From an uncultured Chitinophagaceae bacterium (GTDB lineage Bacteria > Bacteroidota > Bacteroidia > Chitinophagales > Chitinophagaceae), in contig CALMED010000005.1 of assembly GCA_937862815.1 (NCBI GenBank), positions 62,001 through 126,000 on the forward strand: a DNA stretch of 64,000 nucleotides, in the 5' to 3' direction. A program made the position numbers and the translations under genes. Under the pieces are notes generated by a model. It saw only the letters and a list, made by a program, of their open reading frames with translations. It did no database searches and was not told the DNA's origin. Each line of letters begins with the position of its first letter. Position 1 is the first letter of the stretch. This document shows, one piece after another, positions 25,707 through 33,934 of this stretch.

Positions 25707-26998
25707 AAGACTGGTTGCCCGTCCTGCTTGTACACCTTCCCTTCCTTCATCACAAACACCACTTTTTCCATAACCCGCATGTCGCGGAGGGGGTCGCCGT
25801 CTACAGCAATGATATCGGCCAGCTTACCCTTTTCTATGCTCCCGAGCCGGTCCCACATACCCAGTAACTGGGCCGCGTTGCGGGTGGCGCTGAGCAGTGC
25901 TTCCATCGGCGGCATGCCGGCTTCAGTCATGTAAACAAACTCCATCCAGTTCTTCCCGTGGGAGAATACACCTGCATCAGTGCCAAAGGCAATCTTCACA
26001 CCGGCTTTCCAGGCTTTGGCAAAAGTGGCCTGGATACGCGGACCCACCACCAACGCTTTGGGCGTTACGATGTCGGTGTAATAACCGGGAATACGGGCAC
26101 TGTCCCCCGTACTCTTTCCGGCAGTGATGGTGGGCACCAGCCAGGCACCATGCTGAATGGCCAGGGCGATAGCTTCATCATCCATATACGTCCCATGCTC
26201 AATGCTGTGTACACCGCCCCGGATGGCCCGCTTGATGCCTTCGGCTCCATGGGCATGGGCGGCCACGTGAAAACCATAGTCTTTGGCGGCTGTAACCACG
26301 GCCCGCACTTCCTCTTCGGTGAACTGGGGACCGGATCCATCTTTTGCCTGGCTCAGCACACCGCCCGTAGCGGTGATCTTAATGCAGTCGCTGCCGTCTT
26401 TGTACCGCTGGCGAACAGCGTGCCAGGCATCCGCCGGTCCGTTGATCACGCCTTCGTTGGGACCGGGATCACCCATCAGGTCTTTGCGGTAGCCGTTGGT
26501 GGGATCGGCATGGCCGCCCGTGGTGGCAATGGATTTACCGGCCGTAAAGATGCGGGGTCCCGTAACCCAGCCCCGGTTGATGGCGTTGCGCAGGGAGATG
26601 TTAACACCCGAACCGCCGAGGTCCCGCACGGTGGTAAAGCCGGCCAGGAGGGTGGTGCGGGCAAACAGCGTGCTCTGAAACGCGAAATCGGAAGGGTTGA
26701 ACGTGAAGCGGTCAATGGCATTGCCCCGCCGTGTTTCCGTTTCCATGTGTACGTGCATGTCCATCAGTCCCGGCAGCACCGTTTTGCTGCGCAGGTCCAC
26801 CACCCGGTCGCCGGCCGCTACGGCCGCATAACCCGGCACCACGTCTGTAATGGAGGTACCGGATATGATGACGGTTACCTGGCTGCGGACCGTTCCCTCA
26901 CGGGTATCCACCAGGCGGCCACAATGAAGAAGTGTGCGTTGTGCCTGCAAGGCAGACAGGCTGCCCAGCAGCAGGCAGATGATGGCGGTTATTCTCAT
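25703..26998 (-). CDS. secreted amidohydrolase (imidazolonepropionase/prolidase-like)
   Basis: 431-residue metal-dependent hydrolase of the amidohydrolase superfamily. A signal peptide MRITAIICLLLGSLSALQAQ precedes the mature protein. Metal ligands: HVH in LPGLMDMHVHME (about residues 78-83), a carboxylated-Lys region near KITATGG, His in FHVAAHAHG and HSIEHGTYMDD, and Asp in FGTDAGVFSHG. The family includes Xaa-Pro dipeptidases and aryldialkyl hydrolases; the substrate is not predictable. The start at 26998 gives the signal peptide and follows a TACCTTTC element. Confidence 0.9.
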   Translation of the reverse strand: MRITAIICLLLGSLSALQAQRTLLHCGRLVDTREGTVRSQVTVIISGTSITDVVPGYAAVAAGDRVVDLRSKTVLPGLMDMHVHMETETRRGNAIDRFTFNPSDFAFQSTLFARTTLLAGFTTVRDLGGSGVNISLRNAINRGWVTGPRIFTAGKSIATTGGHADPTNGYRKDLMGDPGPNEGVINGPADAWHAVRQRYKDGSDCIKITATGGVLSQAKDGSGPQFTEEEVRAVVTAAKDYGFHVAAHAHGAEGIKRAIRGGVHSIEHGTYMDDEAIALAIQHGAWLVPTITAGKSTGDSARIPGYYTDIVTPKALVVGPRIQATFAKAWKAGVKIAFGTDAGVFSHGKNWMEFVYMTEAGMPPMEALLSATRNAAQLLGMWDRLGSIEKGKLADIIAVDGDPLRDMRVMEKVVFVMKEGKVYKQDGQPVF

Positions 26999-27003
26999 GA
27001 AAG

Positions 27004-27011
27004 AAAGGTAC
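27004..27011 (-). promoter_or_regulatory. -7-like element TACCTTTC directly before amidohydrolase gene
   Basis: One mismatch to TAnnTTTG on the minus strand, five bases before the ATG at 26998; same geometry as the other leaderless candidates. Confidence 0.45.
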
Positions 27012-27150
27012 GGAAGTTTAGGTGTCCCGCCGAATGAAATGCAGAAGATGAGCAGGATGCAGCAGGGGCCGTTCCGGCAAAACAAAGTACCTTTATAACA
27101 TACAGGCACATTCCTGCTGCCGCATTGGCTTCATCCAAAAAAGTTCCGGC

Positions 27151-28095
27151 ATGTTCGTTCAGCTGCTCATCTTCATTGCTTCACTTGCACTCCTGCTCAC
27201 TTCGGCGCGCCTGTTTACCAACTCGGCAGAGAAAATAGGGGCCTGGATGAAGCTGCCCGGCTTTGTGATCGGCATCTTTATCGTGGGTATCGGCACATCG
27301 CTGCCGGAGTTGATTTCCGGTATTTTATCGGTGCGCAAAGGTGTTTCAGAAATACTGCCGGGTAACATCATCGGCGCCAACATTTCCAACCTGCTGCTCA
27401 TCACCGGCATCGCTGCGCTGGTGCACCGCAGGAACATCCAGCTGGGCAGCACGTATATTCAGATTGACCTGCATTTTCTGCTGGGCAGCTTTTTCTATTT
27501 GTACATGATTGCCTACGACGGCGTAATTGTGTACTACGAAGCCTTTATCGGGCTCATCATCTATATTCTCTACAGTATTTACCTGATACGGGGAGAAAAA
27601 GAAGATGTTTCGGCGCTCTCCCTCCCTTCGCCGGACGGCCCTCTCCCCACCCCGTGGAAACATGTGGGACTGCTGGCACTTACCGCAGGCGGTATCTACT
27701 TCGGGGCAGAGTTAACCATCTCATCCATTGAGAAAATTGCCGTGAGCCTGCAGATACCGCATGCTATCATCGCGCTTACCCTGCTGTCGCTGGGCACTAC
27801 CCTCCCCGAACTGGCCGTTAACATTTCGGCTATCCGGCAGGGTAAGGCGGAGATGGCCATCGGAAACATCCTGGGTTCCAGCGTTTTCAACTCGCTGGTG
27901 ATACCTTCCGTCGCCTCCTTTTTCGGCAGCATCACCGTTCCGCCGGAATTGCTGGGCTTTTCGCTGCCGGTGATGGCCGCCAGCGGATTCCTGTTTTACC
28001 TCCTGGCACAGGACAAACGGATTTCCATCTGGGAAGGAACGGTGTTTACCTTACTCTATGCCCTGTTCATCCTGCAAACCATCCTGGCACAATGA
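27151..28095 (+). CDS. calcium/sodium antiporter (CaCA family, YrbG-like)
   Basis: 314-residue inner-membrane exchanger with ten predicted helices in two inverted halves. The alpha-repeats are GIGTSLPELISG (about residue 48) and LGTTLPELAVN (about 213), each followed by GNIIGANISNLL or GNILGSSVFNSL. These conserved acidic and Ser/Thr residues bind Ca2+ and Na+. The two halves are joined by a short charged loop near 150-165. It probably exports Ca2+ or another cation. The start MFVQLLIFIASLALLL is the first Met. Confidence 0.92.
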   Translation: MFVQLLIFIASLALLLTSARLFTNSAEKIGAWMKLPGFVIGIFIVGIGTSLPELISGILSVRKGVSEILPGNIIGANISNLLLITGIAALVHRRNIQLGSTYIQIDLHFLLGSFFYLYMIAYDGVIVYYEAFIGLIIYILYSIYLIRGEKEDVSALSLPSPDGPLPTPWKHVGLLALTAGGIYFGAELTISSIEKIAVSLQIPHAIIALTLLSLGTTLPELAVNISAIRQGKAEMAIGNILGSSVFNSLVIPSVASFFGSITVPPELLGFSLPVMAASGFLFYLLAQDKRISIWEGTVFTLLYALFILQTILAQ

Positions 28096-28151
28096 ACAGT
28101 AACAGGGTTACCTGACAGCACCGCAACACATTCACCGCAAAATGAAAGGAT

Positions 28152-29687
28152 ATGGATACCGCTCAGATTGAAGTCAGAAACCTCACAATTGAAGATTACC
28201 AGCAACTGAAAGAATCCATGATCCGGGCCTATGCCAGCCTGGGTGGGCAGTACTGGAAGGAGGAAGCCCTGGCACGGCTGATTGAGAAATTTCCGGACGG
28301 ACAGATCTGCATCACGGTAGACCAGAAAGTGGTAGGCTGTGCCCTTTCCCTCATTGTGGAAAGCAAACGTTTTGGCGACAGCCACACGTACCGGCAGATC
28401 ACGGGTGATTTTTCCTTTGGTACGCATGATCCCGACGGGGATGTATTGTACGGCATCGAAGTATTCATTCACCCCGACTACCGCGGTATGCGCCTGGCAC
28501 GCCGGCTGTACGACACCCGCAAGGTTATTTGCGAACGCCTGAACCTGCGGGCTATTATGGCGGGCGGACGGATTCCCAATTACCACAAATATGCGGATAA
28601 GATCACACCACGCGAATACATTGAGCAGGTAAAAAAACGCGACATCTACGACCCCACCCTCAGCTTTCAGCTGGCCAACGATTTCCAGATCAAGAAGGTG
28701 ATTCACAACTATCTCCCCGAAGACAACGAATCCATGGGGTATGCCACCCTGCTGGTGTGGTACAACGTGTTTTACGAGCGTACCTTCAGTGCCATCAAAG
28801 GCAAAAAAGAGTCCGTGCGTATCGGGCTCATCCAGTGGCAGATGCGTCCCATGGACCAGCTGGAAGAACTGGTGAACAACATCGAGTACTTCATAGATGC
28901 CGTGAGCGACTACGAATCCGATTTCGCGGTGCTACCTGAATTATTCAACGCCCCGCTGATGGGCAAGTACAACCACCTCCCGGGCCACAAAGCCATCCGC
29001 CAGTTGGCCAACTACACCGAACCGCTGGTGAAGGAAATTTCCCGCCTCGCCATCTCCTACAACGTAAACATCATAGCCGGCAGCATGCCGGAGATACGCA
29101 ACGACTCGCTGTACAACACCGCATATTTTCTGCACCGCGACGGGCGCATCGACAGCTACGATAAAATTCATCCCACCCCTTCGGAAGAATATGAATGGGG
29201 GATGAAAGGAGGCGATAAACTGCCGTTGATTGAATCCGACTGCGGCAAAGTGGGCATGCTGATCTGTTACGATGTGGAGTTCCCGGAACTGGGCCGGCTG
29301 CTGGCCGACCAGGGCATGAAAATTCTTTTCGTTCCTTTCCTTACCGATACGCAGAATGCCTACAACCGGGTGCGCTACTGCGCCCAGGCACGCGCCATCG
29401 AAAACGAATGCTTTGTGGCCATTGCCGGCAACGTGGGCAATCTGCCCAAGGTGCACAACATGGATCTGCAGTTTGCCCAATCGGCTGTGTTCACGCCGTC
29501 CGACTTCGCCTTCCCGGTGAATGGCATCAAGGCCGAAGCCACCCCCAATACCGAGATGATTGTAGTGAGCGACGTGGACCTCACCCTGCTGGATGAACTG
29601 CATGAATATGGCAGTGTGCAGAACATGAAAGACCGGCGGCTGGACCTGTACCGGCTGGAGTTGCTGGGAAAAAGGACAGATGGATGA
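28152..29687 (+). CDS. GNAT acetyltransferase fused to carbon-nitrogen hydrolase
   Basis: 511-residue two-domain protein. Residues 1-190 are a GNAT N-acetyltransferase (GIEVFIHPDYRGMRLARRLYD is the acetyl-CoA pyrophosphate loop). Residues 220-505 are a nitrilase-superfamily amidase with the triad Glu263 (LPELF), Lys338 (YDKIHPT) and Cys372 (MLICYDVEFPEL). Such fusions are known in Bacteroidota and other bacteria, with no firm physiological substrate; coupled acyl transfer and amide hydrolysis is inference. The start at 28152 gives a full GNAT domain. Confidence 0.92.
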   Translation: MDTAQIEVRNLTIEDYQQLKESMIRAYASLGGQYWKEEALARLIEKFPDGQICITVDQKVVGCALSLIVESKRFGDSHTYRQITGDFSFGTHDPDGDVLYGIEVFIHPDYRGMRLARRLYDTRKVICERLNLRAIMAGGRIPNYHKYADKITPREYIEQVKKRDIYDPTLSFQLANDFQIKKVIHNYLPEDNESMGYATLLVWYNVFYERTFSAIKGKKESVRIGLIQWQMRPMDQLEELVNNIEYFIDAVSDYESDFAVLPELFNAPLMGKYNHLPGHKAIRQLANYTEPLVKEISRLAISYNVNIIAGSMPEIRNDSLYNTAYFLHRDGRIDSYDKIHPTPSEEYEWGMKGGDKLPLIESDCGKVGMLICYDVEFPELGRLLADQGMKILFVPFLTDTQNAYNRVRYCAQARAIENECFVAIAGNVGNLPKVHNMDLQFAQSAVFTPSDFAFPVNGIKAEATPNTEMIVVSDVDLTLLDELHEYGSVQNMKDRRLDLYRLELLGKRTDG

Positions 29688-29894
29688 GGGTATCCGACTG
29701 CTTTGGTTTTGATTTTTTTAACTTTGCTGCGTATTAATTAATTTATTTAAAATGCAAAAAACTCCTTGTCTTTTTCTGTAAAATCTTTGTGGATGCTGTG
29801 TTAAAATAGTGAAACTAAAGTGTCAATGAAATAAAGAACAGAAATTCACTGAGCGCATTATTGAAAACCAACTTAATTCAACAGCACAACAGAT

Positions 29895-29902
29895 TAATTT
29901 TG
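29895..29902 (+). promoter_or_regulatory. -7 element TAATTTTG before AbiE-like operon
   Basis: Perfect TAnnTTTG, four bases (TAAT) before the ATG at 29907, within a 219-bp AT-rich gap holding no other gene. It predicts a leaderless first cistron. Confidence 0.6.
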
Positions 29903-29906
29903 TAAT

Positions 29907-30194
29907 ATGGGCTTTCTTGAAAACAAACATCTTTTTTGGGATACCAATACAGATACGTTGGATGTGCAAGTAAATAAGCAATCTATCATCGAACGTGTGC
30001 TTGAAAGAGGATCATGGAGTGAATTAAAGGAACTAATACAATTATATGGCAGAGAACAAATCTGTATTGCAGCAAAAAACGCCCGTTGGTTCAGCGAGCA
30101 CACGATGCATTTTGTGAGTGGCTATTTTGAAATTCCTTTAGAAAACATGCGATGCTACAAAGAAAAACAATTGAACCCCATACCTTATCTCTGA
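29907..30194 (+). CDS. DUF6922-like small protein, putative antitoxin of AbiEii-like pair
   Basis: 95-residue protein. It begins FLENKHLFWDTNTDTLD, followed by a helical segment SIIERVLERGSWSELKELIQLYGREQI and an aromatic C-terminus. This resembles the DUF6922 proteins found beside AbiEii/AbiGii nucleotidyltransferases. It overlaps the toxin-like gene by 43 bp, so both are translated from one message. Codons are markedly AT-richer than in neighbouring genes, suggesting transfer. An antitoxin or regulatory role is inferred from position only. Confidence 0.7.
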   Translation: MGFLENKHLFWDTNTDTLDVQVNKQSIIERVLERGSWSELKELIQLYGREQICIAAKNARWFSEHTMHFVSGYFEIPLENMRCYKEKQLNPIPYL

Positions 30195-30760
30195 TTGCAG
30201 CGCTTCAGAAAAAGGACTACCTGCAGTCTTTTCTTCTGGTGGGCGGCACTGCTCTGGCATTGCAACTGGGTCACCGGACATCTACAGATATTGACTTATT
30301 TACACACAAGCCATTCAATGTTCCCGACCTATTAACTTCGCTGGAACTTGATTTCAATGTTTCTGTCCGAACCCAGCTGCGACATGCGCTGCTATTGCAG
30401 ATTGATCAAATTAAAAGTGATTTTGTCTTTCAGCCAGCTGAACTGATTGACAAACCTGTTCAAATTGAGGGTATCAGGATGGGCTCGTTACTGGAGATAG
30501 CTGCGATGAAAATCGGTGCCATAACTGCCCGTGGCAAAAAAAGAGATTTTATTGACATTTACTGCTTGCTGGAGTATTATAGTCTGACAGAAATGTTGGA
30601 AGCATTTTTACGAAAATACCCACGTGCAACACCTGAACTGGCGATCAGAAATTTATTTTATTTTGAGGATGCTGAAAACGACCAGGATCCTGTTTGCTTT
30701 TTTGAGTACAACTGGCAATACTTAAAAGATCGCATCCGTAAAGAAGCCAGAAACTTTTAA
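30152..30760 (+). CDS. AbiEii/AbiGii-type nucleotidyltransferase toxin-like protein
   Basis: 202-residue nucleotidyltransferase. The active-site motif GGTALALQLGHRTSTDIDLF (31-50) has the GG/S loop and the DxD acids Asp46 and Asp48. Lys120 and GKKRDFIDIY (128-137) match later AbiEii motifs. Relatives are toxins of type IV toxin-antitoxin or abortive-infection systems that modify tRNA or GTP. The classical AbiEi winged-helix antitoxin is replaced here by the overlapping DUF6922-like gene. AT-rich compared with flanking genes; the S4-domain gene follows after 1 bp. Confidence 0.85.
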   Translation: MLQRKTIEPHTLSLIAALQKKDYLQSFLLVGGTALALQLGHRTSTDIDLFTHKPFNVPDLLTSLELDFNVSVRTQLRHALLLQIDQIKSDFVFQPAELIDKPVQIEGIRMGSLLEIAAMKIGAITARGKKRDFIDIYCLLEYYSLTEMLEAFLRKYPRATPELAIRNLFYFEDAENDQDPVCFFEYNWQYLKDRIRKEARNF

Positions 30761-30761
30761 T

Positions 30762-31148
30762 ATGCCCGAAAAAGAAAAACTCCGCATCGACAAATACCTC
30801 TGGTCCATCCGGCTCTTCAAAACCCGGAGCCAGGCGGCGGCGGCATGCGAAAGCGGCAAGGTGAAATACAACGGCGATGCCTGCAAAGCATCCCGCCCGG
30901 TGGCGGTGGGCGATGAATACGAAGTGAAAACAGAAGCCAAACGCTGGCGCATCAAGGTCACCGGCCTGCTCCATAACCGCATGGCCTACAGCGAAGTCAT
31001 TAAGTACTATGTTGACATCACCCCGGCCGAAGAACTGGAACGGATGCAGTCCATCGCATCCTCCTTCCACACCGGCAAGCGGCTTAGTAAAGTGGGGCGG
31101 CCCACCAAGAAAGAGCGGCGCGACCTCGATGAGTTCATGACCGACTGA
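30762..31148 (+). CDS. S4-domain RNA-binding protein, Hsp15-like
   Basis: 128-residue protein with an N-terminal S4 domain ([20 protein letters not shown]) typical of Hsp15/HslR, which recycles stalled free 50S subunits carrying peptidyl-tRNA. The C-terminal half is basic and ends with the conserved [15 protein letters not shown]. The length fits. It starts 1 bp after the AbiEii-like gene, but base composition returns to the chromosomal average, so it is probably native. trmD follows 43 bp downstream with its own promoter. Confidence 0.88.
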   Translation: MPEKEKLRIDKYLWSIRLFKTRSQAAAACESGKVKYNGDACKASRPVAVGDEYEVKTEAKRWRIKVTGLLHNRMAYSEVIKYYVDITPAEELERMQSIASSFHTGKRLSKVGRPTKKERRDLDEFMTD

Positions 31149-31178
31149 TTCCTTCTTCCGGACATACCCGGCAAGAAG

Positions 31179-31186
31179 TATCTTTG
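31179..31186 (+). promoter_or_regulatory. -7 element TATCTTTG directly before trmD
   Basis: Perfect TAnnTTTG, five bases before the trmD ATG at 31192; predicts a leaderless transcript. Confidence 0.65.
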
Positions 31187-31191
31187 CCGCT

Positions 31192-31875
31192 ATGCACATC
31201 CAGATTCTCACCGTATTACCCGAACTGCTCGAAAGCCCGTTCAGCCACAGCATCCTGAAGCGGGCACGCGACAAAGGGCTGCTCACCGTTTCCGTACACC
31301 ACCTGCGCCGCTGGGCGGTGAACGAGTACGGGCAGGTAGACGATTACCAGTACGGCGGCGGTGCCGGTATGGTGATGATGTGTGAACCACTGGAGAAAGC
31401 CATCCTCGAACTGCAGGCAACTGCTCCGTTTGATGAAATCATCTTCCTCACACCCGACGGGGTACCCCTGCAGCAGAAAACAGTGAATCAACTGTCGCTC
31501 AAACAAAACCTCCTGCTGATCTGCGGGCATTACAAAGGCATAGACGAGCGTATCCGCGAACACTATGTTACAAAGGAAATTTCCATTGGCGACTATGTGC
31601 TGAGCGGGGGCGAACTGGCCGCAGCCGTACTGGTGGATGCCATTGGCCGTTTGATTCCGGGTGTGCTGAATGATGAGACCTCGGCCCTTACCGATTCATT
31701 CCAGGACAACCTGCTGGCCCCGCCGGTGTACACACGCCCGGCCGATTACAAAGGCTGGCAGGTGCCCGAGATCCTGCTCAGCGGCGATCTGAAAAAGATT
31801 GAAGAGTGGCGGCACGAACAGGCGCTGCAGCGCACCCGCGCCCGGCGGCCCGACCTCCTGCAGGACGAGGAGTGA
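31192..31875 (+). CDS. trmD: tRNA (guanine-N1-)-methyltransferase
   Basis: 227-residue SPOUT methyltransferase that makes m1G37 in tRNAs with G36, preventing frameshifting. It contains [18 protein letters not shown], the SAM-knot segments [12 protein letters not shown] and [30 protein letters not shown], and the C-terminal [15 protein letters not shown]-type block. Length is normal. In many bacteria trmD is beside rpsP/rimM; here it is about 17 kb away. Its stop directly abuts the stop of the convergent membrane protein gene. Confidence 0.97.
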   Translation: MHIQILTVLPELLESPFSHSILKRARDKGLLTVSVHHLRRWAVNEYGQVDDYQYGGGAGMVMMCEPLEKAILELQATAPFDEIIFLTPDGVPLQQKTVNQLSLKQNLLLICGHYKGIDERIREHYVTKEISIGDYVLSGGELAAAVLVDAIGRLIPGVLNDETSALTDSFQDNLLAPPVYTRPADYKGWQVPEILLSGDLKKIEEWRHEQALQRTRARRPDLLQDEE

Positions 31876-33672
31876 TCAGTCTTCCAGCATCCATACTTTC
31901 AGTTCATCCATCAACACCAATCGTTCGCTGCCGGCATTCCAGAGAAAAACCGCCACCCGGTCGAATACATCTTCCGGAATACGGGCATCCAGGTGCAAAC
32001 GGCGTGTTTCACCGGCTTCCAGTGTACGGAATACGCGTATCATATTCGATTGCACCAGGTGTTCCCCGTTGTAAAACTTCATTACAAACTGGCACATGCG
32101 CCAGGTGGTCCATTCTTTTTCGGGCGCATAAAACAAAGCCGAGGCACGGAGCCAGCGGGCACGCCCCCGCTCCGCCGGTGGGTAGAAATTAAGTTCGGGG
32201 GTGAACTGCTGCGGACCGTTCACAAAAGCACTGCGCCCTCGGATGGCCGGCTGCGATGTGGTAGACGTGGTGGTATCGGCATCAAAATCGTGGCGGAAGA
32301 TTTCGGTGGATGCCACCGGTGGCTGCAGCAATACGTGGGGGTTATCGAGCAGGAACTGCGCTTCCGGCTGCACCTGGTTGCGGAGGAAGATAGCGCGTAA
32401 ATAGTCCGGCGTCATCTCGCCCGGCCGCAGGAGTCCGCCCGCATGGGCCTGGTGTGTAAGCCAGCCATTGTACACCGTACAAAATAACAGCAAGGCCCCC
32501 GTTACCGCCCGCCACGCAAAGGGGCGTTGCAGCAGCCACTGAAAAAAAGCGGCGAGGGGAAGCGACAGCACAGCATAAGCCTGCACCATGGCCCGGATGC
32601 CAAGGCTACCGCCGTACCACCAGTTCTGCCAGGCCGTGCACAAATACACAAACACCAGGGAAAACAAGAGAACGGCCGGGAACAGGGTTCGATGCCGGCG
32701 GTAAAGAAACACAAACCCAATCACCGCCAGCCCCATGGCCGGGCTGTAGATGAGCCAGCCGCTTTTCACGCTGAACCATCCATCCCACCAGTGCGGACTT
32801 GTCCAGTCGAACCCCTCTTCATAACTGTACACCAGCCAACTGCCCGTTACATGGTGCCAGTACAACAGTTGCAGGCTGCCTATGGAAACGAGCGGTATTG
32901 CCGCAGCAATGAGGTACCGGTAGTGGGTACGGAAAAAGCCAATGCGTTCCCGCAGACCGGGCAGGGAGCCGATGCCCCAGAACAGGGGCAGCACAACCGA
33001 TAAGAGTTCTGTAGGACGGGTCAGTGTGTTGAGTCCAACCAATGCCCCGATGAGTACCGCCCGGAGCAGAGAAGGAGCTTCATAAAAACGGATGGTTGTC
33101 CACACAAGCAGGGCATAGAGCGTAAACAGCGTATTGTGCGTCATCGCCCCGTCAATGGCGGCATAGTTGAGGTAGTTGGTGGCAAAGGCCACGGTGAGCA
33201 GCGTGAGGCCCGTGGCGCCTTCATCGAAATACCGCAACAGAATTTTCCGTAGCACCCATAAGCCGAGACAGGCATAGAACAGCATGCCGATGCCGATGCA
33301 GGCCTGGTAGGGATAAGAAAAGCCATCGTTGAGGTAGGTGGTCTTTTTGGCGATGTAATGCCCTGCCAGGAAGAAGGGCGCCATGAGCACGGCCTGTCCT
33401 GCGGGATACTTGATGACGTAATTACCCGAAGGATGCTGATAAGCCTGTTGAAAGTCGGGCGTAGGCTGGTATTTGCGAAGCACTTTGTCGCGGAAACCCA
33501 GCTGCGGGAGATCGCCGTAGATAACGGTGGCAGGCAGGTAGAGGTAATAGCCAAATACGTCCCAGCTGAGGGTGGCTTCCGTACCGGTTTTTTCCCAGCG
33601 TGGATAGTACAATATACCGGTACCCAGCACCAGCAGCCAGGCTGCCAGCAATGCGGCCTTTGACAGTTTCAT
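31876..33672 (-). CDS. large polytopic membrane protein, GT-C-like
   Basis: 598-residue protein with about 11 hydrophobic helices followed by a soluble beta-rich domain of roughly 150 residues (from about FRHDFDAD to the end). An early loop SWDVFGYYLYLPATVIYGDL and the periplasmic segment PSGNYVIKYPAGQAVLMAPF recall lipid-linked-sugar GT-C transferases, but the usual acidic pair is not obvious, so the activity is uncertain. The start MKLSKAALLAAWLLVLG at 33672 gives a normal first helix. Confidence 0.7.
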   Translation of the reverse strand: MKLSKAALLAAWLLVLGTGILYYPRWEKTGTEATLSWDVFGYYLYLPATVIYGDLPQLGFRDKVLRKYQPTPDFQQAYQHPSGNYVIKYPAGQAVLMAPFFLAGHYIAKKTTYLNDGFSYPYQACIGIGMLFYACLGLWVLRKILLRYFDEGATGLTLLTVAFATNYLNYAAIDGAMTHNTLFTLYALLVWTTIRFYEAPSLLRAVLIGALVGLNTLTRPTELLSVVLPLFWGIGSLPGLRERIGFFRTHYRYLIAAAIPLVSIGSLQLLYWHHVTGSWLVYSYEEGFDWTSPHWWDGWFSVKSGWLIYSPAMGLAVIGFVFLYRRHRTLFPAVLLFSLVFVYLCTAWQNWWYGGSLGIRAMVQAYAVLSLPLAAFFQWLLQRPFAWRAVTGALLLFCTVYNGWLTHQAHAGGLLRPGEMTPDYLRAIFLRNQVQPEAQFLLDNPHVLLQPPVASTEIFRHDFDADTTTSTTSQPAIRGRSAFVNGPQQFTPELNFYPPAERGRARWLRASALFYAPEKEWTTWRMCQFVMKFYNGEHLVQSNMIRVFRTLEAGETRRLHLDARIPEDVFDRVAVFLWNAGSERLVLMDELKVWMLED

Positions 33673-33754
33673 GCGGTGAAAATACAGAATGAACGAGAAT
33701 ACGTGCCGGGAGAACCGGTAAAACCCTGTCACTTCGTGACCGCCTCTGCATTCA

Positions 33755-33826
33755 GAACACGGAGGCGCAGAGATACAGCGGTGCACGGAGCATTCTGCAG
33801 AAAGACAATGACTCCGTGCACCGCTG
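33755..33826. repeat. CACGGAG-type intergenic repeat with long inverted repeat
   Basis: A 15-bp perfect inverted repeat (CAGCGGTGCACGGAG at 33776 and CTCCGTGCACCGCTG ending 33826, 21-base loop), preceded by another AACACGGAG copy. It shares the CACGGAG/CTCCGTG words with the tandem repeat at 53486-53683. It lies downstream of the Asp-box gene at 33935 and could act as its 3' hairpin. Confidence 0.6.
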
Positions 33827-33934
33827 GTTCATTGATGCAACAGGGAAATGCCGCTCATCGCCCGGGGCGCATTTCTCATATCGTCAACATTCCGCGAACA
33901 AGCCTTTTCATCCGATGCTGTAACGATCGCTGCT

